Source: Schleiferiaceae bacterium (GTDB lineage Bacteria > Bacteroidota > Bacteroidia > Flavobacteriales > Schleiferiaceae). From it: DNA of 12,996 nt. Each line of letters opens with the position of its first letter. Positions within the stretch are counted from its first letter, which is position 1. Made by a program: the position numbers and the translations under genes. Positions 1 to 5,563 of the stretch are shown piece by piece. The DNA lies in the NCBI GenBank assembly GCA_030829675.1, contig JAURAE010000033.1, forward strand, positions 1 through 12,996, read 5' to 3'. The notes beneath the pieces were generated by a model. That model saw nothing but the letters and a program-made list of their open reading frames with translations, ran no database searches and was not told the DNA's origin.

Positions 1-507
1 AAGGAGTTTCAAGAACTCGCAGATCATTTGGTCCGAGAAGCCAAAGATCCTGGCAATTACAACCAGGGCATCATGGAGTTTGGCGCCTTGCATTGCACAC
101 CGAAAAAACCCAAATGCGAATCGTGTCCACTGGCCTCATTCTGCCATGCGTATCAGCACCAATGCATCGATACTTTACCCGTGAAAATCCGCAAAAGCAA
201 GCGCACCGAAGAAACCATTCATTTCGCTGTGGCGGAGCGCGGTGGAAAGTGGGCCATGTATAAGCGCGATACCACGTCGATCTGGGGAGGATTGTATGAG
301 TTTCCTCGGTTGGAAAGCGCTCCCAAAAAAGGGGTGTTGATGCAGGACCCCATCACTCACAAGCTCTCGCACAAGGACCTTCACTGCTATTTTTGGGCGG
401 TGGATGAAGGCGTTGTTGGGGAGGCGCAAGAGTATTATGGAAAGCATGAAATGGAGGGACTTGGCATGCCGGTTATTGTGTCCAATTTTGTTAAAAACAT
501 GCTGTAA
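1..507 (+). CDS. mutY: A/G-specific adenine glycosylase MutY, C-terminal part (5' end outside window)
   Basis: The reading frame is open from base 1 and ends with TAA; 168 codons are visible and the N-terminal catalytic half lies upstream of the window. MutY removes adenine mispaired with 8-oxoguanine in base excision repair. Near the start of the visible part there is a helix-hairpin-helix-type glycosylase segment (NQGIMEFGALHC) leading into the [4Fe-4S] cluster loop, with cysteines spaced C-x6-C-x2-C-x5-C (bases about 94-144), the standard EndoIII/MutY pattern. The rest matches the NUDIX-like C-terminal domain that reads 8-oxoG: IWGGLYEFP at about bases 283-309 and a HKLSHKDLH segment at about 358-384 corresponding to the FSH-loop region. 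A TTG at base 28 is in frame but is internal to the protein, not a start. The gene precedes ssb by 57 bases, the usual order in Flavobacteriia. Confidence 0.96.
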   Translation, partial: KEFQELADHLVREAKDPGNYNQGIMEFGALHCTPKKPKCESCPLASFCHAYQHQCIDTLPVKIRKSKRTEETIHFAVAERGGKWAMYKRDTTSIWGGLYEFPRLESAPKKGVLMQDPITHKLSHKDLHCYFWAVDEGVVGEAQEYYGKHEMEGLGMPVIVSNFVKNML

Positions 508-526
508 TTCTCGCACCAATAATACC

Positions 527-534
527 TATCTTTG
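527..534 (+). promoter_or_regulatory. Candidate -7 promoter box for ssb
   Basis: TATCTTTG fits the Bacteroidetes -7 consensus TAnnTTTG and lies 30 bases before the ssb ATG. No TTG is found at the usual -33 distance (17-23 bases upstream of the box), so the promoter is only half supported. The box sits inside an inverted repeat (ATA-C-CTATC / GATAG-TAT, 522-541, one bulged base) that could act as an operator. It would let ssb and the gld genes be transcribed separately from mutY. Confidence 0.5.
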
Positions 535-564
535 ATAGTATACAACAAGCAATTTTAGACGATC

Positions 565-1041
565 ATGGCAGGAACACTAAACAAGGTAATGCTCATTGGA
601 AACCTCGGGAAAGACCCGGAAATCATGCACTTCGAAAATGGAGGATCATTGGTGAAATTCCCTTTGGCTACCTCTGAAACATACACGAATAGAGAGGGTC
701 AGCGCGTGACCAACACTGAATGGCACAATGTTGTGATCAATGCAAAAGGATTGGTCGATGTAGCGCACAAATATCTCAAGCGCGGACACAAAGTTTACCT
801 CGAAGGCCGCATCAAAACGCGTAAATGGCAGGACCAAACAGGTGCCGATCGTTATACAACAGAAATTCAAGCCAACCAGATGACCATGCTGACCTCTCGT
901 GCAGAAAACGATGGCATTTCATCTGAACAAGGCACGGCATACAGTCAGCCAAATTATGGCAATGCGGCACCATCGGCTCCGCAACCTACGGCTCCGGCAG
1001 ATGCATCCCATTCACAGGATGAAGATGACCTACCGTTCTAA
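565..1041 (+). CDS. ssb: Single-stranded DNA-binding protein SSB
   Basis: A 158-residue protein that coats single-stranded DNA during replication, recombination and repair. Residues 1-110 form the OB-fold domain: the N-terminus MAGTLNKVMLIGNLGKDPE, the NTEWHNVV segment and the YLKRGHKVYLEGRI segment are all typical of bacterial SSB. Residues 113-150 are a Gln/Pro/Ala-rich flexible linker, and the protein ends in the acidic tip DEDDLPF, which recruits partner enzymes. Length is normal for the family. The ATG start is fixed by the conserved N-terminus. No Shine-Dalgarno sequence precedes it, as is usual in Bacteroidetes. The gldE gene follows after 20 bases on the same strand, so the two are probably co-transcribed. 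The neighbourhood mutY-ssb-gldE-gldD is a recurring order in Flavobacteriia. Confidence 0.97.
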   Translation: MAGTLNKVMLIGNLGKDPEIMHFENGGSLVKFPLATSETYTNREGQRVTNTEWHNVVINAKGLVDVAHKYLKRGHKVYLEGRIKTRKWQDQTGADRYTTEIQANQMTMLTSRAENDGISSEQGTAYSQPNYGNAAPSAPQPTAPADASHSQDEDDLPF

Positions 1042-1061
1042 GTCGAACTAAAACCATCCCT

Positions 1062-2387
1062 TTGGAAACAGAGCCTCCTTCATTATTCTTTGATATCGCC
1101 CAAAGCCTTGGGCACCTTGCATCCGCCGATATCTTGCTGCTTTTGGTTCTCGCCTTATTGCTGCTTTTATCTGCGCTTATTTCAGGATCAGAAGTGGCTT
1201 TCTTTTCTCTTACGCCCGCCGACCGCGAGCTGATGGACGACAGCGAACCGCGCCAGCAGAAAATATTGGAACTCCTCGAAGAACCTGATCACCTTTTGGC
1301 GACCATTCTCATCTCCAATAATTTCGTCAACGTAGGGATTGTCATTGTTTCGACCTATTTATTGAACAGCTTCTTCTCCCCAGATAGCTGGAGTCCCCTG
1401 CTCACCTTTGTGGTAGAGATTTTGTCCATAACGGGGGTCTTGTTGCTCTTTGGTGAGATTTTGCCGAAGGTATATGCCAATGCGTCGAAGCTGCACTTTG
1501 CAAAATTGGTCACCCCACTCCTCTCAAGGATTCACAGCGCTTTGCATCCTATTAGCACGAGGTTGAGTAAAACCATCAACCGCATCAACCTCGAAGGCCG
1601 TGGTCCGCAACTAAGTGTAGACGACCTCGAGCAGGCATTGGAGCTCACGGCGGACGAAAATTCAAACCAGGAAGAGCAGCGCATCCTCAAAGGGATTGTT
1701 CGCTTCGGATCGACGACAGTGAAGGAAGTCATGACGCCGCGCACCTCAGTCATCGCCATAGAAATTAAAGCGCCGTATCCAGAGACGCTGCGACACATCA
1801 CCGAGAGCGGGTATTCGCGCATTCCGGTGTTTGACGAGAACCTGGACCAAATCAAAGGCCTAGTATATGTAAAGGACCTGCTGCCCTACATGGATGCCTC
1901 GGAAAATTTTGGATGGCAAGACCTCATGCGAGTTCCGTTTTTCGTGCCCGAGAGCAAGAAAATTGACGACCTGCTGAAAGAATTCCAGCAGCGCAGGATT
2001 CACTTGGCCATCGTGGTGGACGAGTTCGGCGGTACCTCAGGGGTCATTTCCTTGGAGGACGTATTGGAGGAGATTGTGGGTGAGATCTCGGACGAGTTCG
2101 ACGACGAAGATGTGGTCTACAGCAAGCTTGACGACTACAATTATGTGTTCGAAGCCCAAACACCGCTCATCGATTTTTGTAGAGTTTTAGGGATTTCCAG
2201 GGACCAATTCGACACTGTAGACGGCGAAAGCGAAACCCTCGCGGGGCTGGTCTTGGAGCTAGCAGGGAAGTTTTTGGAGAAGAATGAAAAGGTCAACTAT
2301 AATGCCTATACCTTCAAGGTGGAAAGCGTCGACCAGCGCAAGTTGATTCGCATCAAAGTAACCGTAGATCCCAACCATGAAGCCTAG
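1062..2387 (+). CDS. gldE: Gliding motility-associated CNNM/CBS membrane protein GldE
   Basis: A 441-residue inner-membrane protein of the CorC/HlyC (DUF21-CBS) family. Residues 22-135 hold hydrophobic membrane segments and the DUF21 signature SALISGSEVAFFSLTPAD. Residues 221-340 are a CBS pair, with VKEVMTPRTSV and the second CBS motif FGGTSGVISLEDVLEEIVGE. Residues 355-436 are the CorC_HlyC domain. GldE is associated with gliding motility and supports GldD in Flavobacterium; family relatives handle Mg2+ or Co2+, but the transport role here is not shown. The start is TTG: in-frame stops lie at 1020-1028, no ATG occurs in frame before residue 58, and starting at TTG gives METEPPSLF, which resembles GldE N-termini. 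The gene overlaps gldD by 11 bases. Confidence 0.94.
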   Translation: METEPPSLFFDIAQSLGHLASADILLLLVLALLLLLSALISGSEVAFFSLTPADRELMDDSEPRQQKILELLEEPDHLLATILISNNFVNVGIVIVSTYLLNSFFSPDSWSPLLTFVVEILSITGVLLLFGEILPKVYANASKLHFAKLVTPLLSRIHSALHPISTRLSKTINRINLEGRGPQLSVDDLEQALELTADENSNQEEQRILKGIVRFGSTTVKEVMTPRTSVIAIEIKAPYPETLRHITESGYSRIPVFDENLDQIKGLVYVKDLLPYMDASENFGWQDLMRVPFFVPESKKIDDLLKEFQQRRIHLAIVVDEFGGTSGVISLEDVLEEIVGEISDEFDDEDVVYSKLDDYNYVFEAQTPLIDFCRVLGISRDQFDTVDGESETLAGLVLELAGKFLEKNEKVNYNAYTFKVESVDQRKLIRIKVTVDPNHEA

Positions 2388-2976
2388 TCCTCTGCTCCTT
2401 CTTCCATTGCTCTGGCTTTCATGCACAGATGCACCGGTAGCACGCCCTGATGCCTTCATGCGTATTGGATTGCCGAGCACCGAGGCCTATGCGCCGTTGA
2501 ACGAAGACGCACCCTTTGGGCTAAGTATCAACGCCGAGGCCAAAGTGATTGTGAAGGAGGTATTAACAGAAGAAGGCACCGAGCAGGCACGCGAAGGCGA
2601 ATATTGGCTTGATATCGTATATCCCTCGATTTTAAGTACGGTCCAATTCACCTATAAACCCGTCGACAACAACCTCGAAGCATTGGTGCGTGATGCACAA
2701 CAATTGGCTTATAAACACACCGTAAAAGCAAGCGGAATGCGCGAGCAGTTCTTCGAATACAAGGATAAGAAGGTCTATGGGCTCTACTATGAACTCTCCG
2801 GAGCGTCGGCCACAACCACGCAGTTTTACGCAACCGACAGTACGGAACATTTCCTGCGCGGCGTGCTCTACCACTACAGCCCGCCGAATGCCGATAGCCT
2901 AGCGCCCGTGACTCAGTTCATGCGTGAGGAGATATTGCAGATGATCAGCACACTGAATTGGACCCATGAGCCATAA
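2377..2976 (+). CDS. gldD: Gliding motility lipoprotein GldD
   Basis: A 199-residue exported lipoprotein. The N-terminus has a short hydrophobic stretch (residues 5-14) ending in WLSC, so Cys16 is the likely lipidated residue, although Trp at -3 is not the ideal lipobox residue. The mature start contains the pattern ARPDAFMRIGLP seen in GldD proteins (proline-rich, then a Y/F-x-R-I/L strand), and the remainder is a GldD domain with no known enzymatic motif. GldD is required for gliding in Flavobacterium johnsoniae and is part of the gliding/type IX secretion gene set; its biochemical role is unknown. The ATG lies within the last codons of gldE (11-base overlap), which suggests translational coupling. 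The stop overlaps the next gene in the same way. Whether this organism glides cannot be told from these two genes alone, since gldD and gldE also occur in non-gliding relatives. Confidence 0.92.
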   Translation: MKPSPLLLLPLLWLSCTDAPVARPDAFMRIGLPSTEAYAPLNEDAPFGLSINAEAKVIVKEVLTEEGTEQAREGEYWLDIVYPSILSTVQFTYKPVDNNLEALVRDAQQLAYKHTVKASGMREQFFEYKDKKVYGLYYELSGASATTTQFYATDSTEHFLRGVLYHYSPPNADSLAPVTQFMREEILQMISTLNWTHEP

Positions 2977-3193
2977 ACTCCTTTACATCGCCGCAACGCC
3001 TATCGAGGCAGACCTCATCGCTACTTTCCTGGAAAGCCAAAGCATTCGCACGACCCTGGAACACTACCAAATGGCCAGCGTCCTGCCTGTCGGTGGAGAT
3101 TTAAGCATCAAGATTTTGGTTCATGAAGCGCAGTGGGAACGCGCCCTAGAGCTGCTTAAGATTTACGTGCAGCAAGAAAAAGAGGATAACTGA
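2966..3193 (+). CDS. DUF2007 family protein (putative signal transducing protein)
   Basis: A 75-residue cytoplasmic protein without signal peptide or membrane segment. It fits the DUF2007 family: LLYIAATPIEADLIATFLES at the start (small alpha/beta fold, EA-type helix), a central SVLPVGGDLSIKILVHEAQ strand segment, and the final WERALELLK helix typical of the family. The function of DUF2007 proteins is not established; the 'signal transducing' label comes from PII-like structural resemblance and should not be taken as a role. The ATG sits inside the end of gldD (11-base overlap, ATGAGCCATAA), so it is probably translated together with gldD as the last gene of the ssb-gld unit. Its last 38 bases overlap the 3' end of the convergent heme A synthase gene on the other strand, and no terminator separates them. 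Confidence 0.85.
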   Translation: MSHKLLYIAATPIEADLIATFLESQSIRTTLEHYQMASVLPVGGDLSIKILVHEAQWERALELLKIYVQQEKEDN

Positions 3194-4166
3194 TCGACGC
3201 CAAAATACCGATGCTCAGCACCAAGTGTACCGGCTGCATCGCCTTCGGCAGTCCCGTGAAAAACAACACCACACCTATGGCCCATTCCATCGCAATGGCG
3301 AAGACCAGTGGTCCAAAGCCGGGAATGGAAACCCTGTGCTTGCGCTGAAGGAAAAACAGGATGCTCGTCATCAACAAAATCCCCCAAGCAAAACTGCGGT
3401 GCACCTTCGGCATTATCCCTTCAATAGATTCAATGACCTCTGCGCGCATCACCCCGTGCTCCAAGGCATAATCCACCAATTCCCTTGTCTGCGTGCCCAA
3501 GAAAATTTGGAACACCACCATCACCAACAACGCCACCAAGGCTCGGCCCACCGACGTTGGGTAGGAAAATTCTCCTTCGGTATTGCGAGCGCGAAGCGCG
3601 AGCAGTAGCAACACAATGGCCACCGAGCCCATCATATGTATGGTGATCTGATTTGGGACTAAATTCCCATCGACCACAATCTTACCCAACCAAGCCTCAA
3701 ACAATAGCAAAAACAGCACACCCACGGCGAGCACTGCGTTCCACACATTGCGTCGCACGCCCCACACTCCAAAGATGGCCAGCGCCAACACCGGCAAGCC
3801 ACTCAGGGCACCGATCAACCTATTGATGAACTCAATCCAGGTATGTACAGGGTTGAAAATGTTGTAGTCGTGGCGATCAAATAGGGCCCAATTTTCCGGC
3901 GCAAACTCCTCACCCGTAGTGAAATCTGAGGTTGCCACCCAGAATTGGTCCTGTAATAAAATCATCTGACCCTCCTCAAAGCTTCTGCCCTCGCGCCACG
4001 TCAAGGTTTCCACATCTGTGGGAGGGATATTGTAGCCAAAACATTGTGGCCAGTCGGGACATCCCATGCCCGAACCTGTTGCACGCACCACCGACCCCGC
4101 CAAGATGACAAGGAATATGAACACCAATGAAGTACTCGCCCAAAAGCGAATGCGTGCGCTTCTCAT
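3156..4166 (-). CDS. ctaA: Heme A synthase (COX15/CtaA family)
   Basis: A 336-residue polytopic membrane protein that oxidises the methyl group of heme O to give heme A for aa3/caa3-type cytochrome c oxidase. Two four-helix halves are visible. The four conserved heme-ligand histidines are His108 (NPVHTWIEFINRL), His177 (ITIHMMG), His256 (PKVHRSFAWG) and His314 (MQPVHLVLS). A cysteine pair, Cys36 and Cys42 (GCPDWPQC), lies in the first outside loop, as in CtaA proteins with a redox-active pair. That loop is long (about residues 36-105). The ATG start follows the TAA of the HMA lipoprotein gene by one base, so the two are surely one transcript. The stop lies 38 bases inside the opposing DUF2007 gene. 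Family assignment is secure; the choice between the names ctaA and cox15 is convention. Confidence 0.94.
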   Translation of the reverse strand: MRSARIRFWASTSLVFIFLVILAGSVVRATGSGMGCPDWPQCFGYNIPPTDVETLTWREGRSFEEGQMILLQDQFWVATSDFTTGEEFAPENWALFDRHDYNIFNPVHTWIEFINRLIGALSGLPVLALAIFGVWGVRRNVWNAVLAVGVLFLLLFEAWLGKIVVDGNLVPNQITIHMMGSVAIVLLLLALRARNTEGEFSYPTSVGRALVALLVMVVFQIFLGTQTRELVDYALEHGVMRAEVIESIEGIMPKVHRSFAWGILLMTSILFFLQRKHRVSIPGFGPLVFAIAMEWAIGVVLFFTGLPKAMQPVHLVLSIGILASISYPLFLAARKS

Positions 4167-4167
4167 A

Positions 4168-4515
4168 TTATTCTGCTAATAACGTCGCTGTATACAGCCC
4201 GCCACCGGCCACCGAACCGACCGCATCAGCCAATTCGTCCGCGCTCACCATTGTGCTATCATAGCTCACAGTGGCCACGCTGTCCTCAAACACAATGGCG
4301 AAGCTCGCCACGCCCTCGTGGGCATTGAGCGACTTTTCGATCGCACCCTTACAACCCATCACGCAGGTCATGCCCGAAACAAACATTTTAGCTTCCGCAT
4401 TCGGAGCAACCTCTACGGCCTCCGCCTGCACAGGCATTTCGATGACTTCAGGCTCCGGCTGACCGCAAGAAACCACTAAGAATGAAAGGGGAACAAGGAA
4501 GGAAAGGGTTCTCAT
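4168..4515 (-). CDS. Heavy-metal-associated (HMA) domain lipoprotein
   Basis: A 115-residue protein counted from the ATG at 4515; a TTG two codons upstream (4521) is also in frame but less likely. Residues 5-16 are hydrophobic and end in VVSC, a good lipobox with Cys17 as the lipidated residue, so the protein is probably anchored in the envelope. After an acidic Pro/Glu linker, residues about 43-113 form an HMA-type ferredoxin-like fold. The metal loop reads GMTCVMGC (Cys51 and Cys55), giving three residues between cysteines instead of the usual two. Related Bacteroidetes proteins share this C-x3-C spacing as far as I recall. The gene lies one base upstream of the heme A synthase start. I infer copper or another soft metal as ligand and a role near cytochrome oxidase assembly; neither is shown by the sequence. 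Confidence 0.86.
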   Translation of the reverse strand: MRTLSFLVPLSFLVVSCGQPEPEVIEMPVQAEAVEVAPNAEAKMFVSGMTCVMGCKGAIEKSLNAHEGVASFAIVFEDSVATVSYDSTMVSADELADAVGSVAGGGLYTATLLAE

Positions 4516-4531
4516 ACTCAAGTATTTTCAG

Positions 4532-4539
4532 CAAAATTA
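4532..4539 (-). promoter_or_regulatory. Candidate -7 promoter box for the HMA lipoprotein-ctaA unit
   Basis: On the minus strand TAATTTTG matches TAnnTTTG exactly and ends 16 bases before the ATG at 4515, implying a very short leader. No TTG stands at the usual -33 spacing. The 70-base gap is shared with the divergent transporter gene. Confidence 0.45.
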
Positions 4540-4585
4540 CATCCCATCGCGTCAAAGTGTGAGGCATTTGTCACAATTTTGCGGC

Positions 4586-5491
4586 ATGTCGAAACAAAGT
4601 ACCTCTCACTCGCCGGCCCTCCCGTGGATCCTATTCATCGGTCTGGCCATCATCTGGGGCTCAAGCTTCATTTTGATGAAACGTGGCCTTCAAAGTTTTT
4701 CCTACACCCAAGTAGGCACCTTGCGCGTGAGCATCGCCGCACTTTTTATGGCGGTCATTGGCTTTCGTCATTTCAAGCATTTCCGCAAGAAAGACCTCAT
4801 CTCTTTAACCATTGTGGGGTTCTTAGGAAACGCCATTCCATACGTTTTGTTCCCCCTCGCCGTCAACCACCTCGATAGCGGCGTGGTAGGGATCATCAAT
4901 TCCCTCGTGCCACTGTTCACCGTGCTCATAGGCGGCTGGTTCTTCGGGCAAAAAGCCACCCATACCCAATGGCAAGGGGTGGCGGTCGGATTACTTGGCG
5001 CGGTGATTCTCATCCTCCCCATGAATTCCATCCTACAAGGTGGTTTTAGCATTGAAGGAGAATTGGGCTATGGGCTTTTTGGAGTGCTCGCCACCATGAT
5101 GTACGGCACGAGCGTCAACACGTTGAAATCAAACTTACCACACCTCAAAGCTCTTACGGTCACGACCCTTTCCCTCGCGACCGCCGCACCGTTTACCATC
5201 GTGTTTAGCTTGGCCTCCGGAGTTCACGAAGTGTTCCTGAACGATCCGCAAGCATGGACAAATTTCGGCTTCATCGCCATCTTAGGGGTGATCGGCTCGG
5301 GCATTGCCGTGATCATGTTCAACTACCTCATTCAAATCACCACTGCCCTTTTCTCAAGCTCGGTGACCTATGCCATTCCGGTCGTAGCCGTGCTCTGGGG
5401 ACTGTGGGACGGCGAACAGATCATTTGGAATCACCTCCTCGGCCTAGGGGTCATTATCACTGGGATATACCTGGTGAACAAGAAAAAATAA
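4586..5491 (+). CDS. EamA/DMT family transporter (drug/metabolite exporter type)
   Basis: A 301-residue inner-membrane protein from the ATG at 4586. It has about ten hydrophobic segments arranged as two EamA repeats (about residues 14-145 and 160-297). Family hallmarks are visible: the first segment with IIWGSSFILMKRGL, the end of repeat one with GWFFGQKATHTQWQGVAVGLLG, and the matching end of repeat two with LWGLWDGEQIIWNHLLGLGVIITGIYL. DMT proteins export amino acids, drugs or other small metabolites; the substrate cannot be predicted here. A GTG at 4559 would add nine residues, but the segment before the ATG resembles promoter sequence (CAATTTTG, one base off the -7 consensus) and the added residues do not fit the family, so ATG is preferred. 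The gene is transcribed alone, divergent from the HMA-ctaA unit and convergent with the M16 genes. Confidence 0.92.
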   Translation: MSKQSTSHSPALPWILFIGLAIIWGSSFILMKRGLQSFSYTQVGTLRVSIAALFMAVIGFRHFKHFRKKDLISLTIVGFLGNAIPYVLFPLAVNHLDSGVVGIINSLVPLFTVLIGGWFFGQKATHTQWQGVAVGLLGAVILILPMNSILQGGFSIEGELGYGLFGVLATMMYGTSVNTLKSNLPHLKALTVTTLSLATAAPFTIVFSLASGVHEVFLNDPQAWTNFGFIAILGVIGSGIAVIMFNYLIQITTALFSSSVTYAIPVVAVLWGLWDGEQIIWNHLLGLGVIITGIYLVNKKK

Positions 5492-5495
5492 TCAT

Positions 5496-5533
5496 AAAAA
5501 AACCCACCCCGCGGCTGCGCCGCGGGGTGGGTT
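5496..5533. terminator. Shared intrinsic terminator between transporter and M16 genes
   Basis: A perfect 15-bp inverted repeat (5501-5515 and 5519-5533) with a three-base TGC loop and a very GC-rich stem core. On the minus strand the hairpin runs straight into a T-tract (A5496-5502 on the plus strand), a canonical rho-independent terminator for the M16 pair. On the plus strand the following T-run is weaker and starts about ten bases after the stem, so it probably also ends the transporter transcript, less efficiently. Confidence 0.9.
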
Positions 5534-5563
5534 GGAATTCAAATTTTTCGGCCTTGCCGAATG

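Noticed and set aside
3225..3608. 127-codon open frame on the plus strand opposite heme A synthase
   Set aside because: It is an antisense shadow of a well-supported membrane protein gene, with His/Gln-rich composition and no family resemblance.
4559..4585. GTG start of the EamA transporter
   Set aside because: Added residues do not match the family and the segment looks like promoter sequence; ATG at 4586 is adequate.
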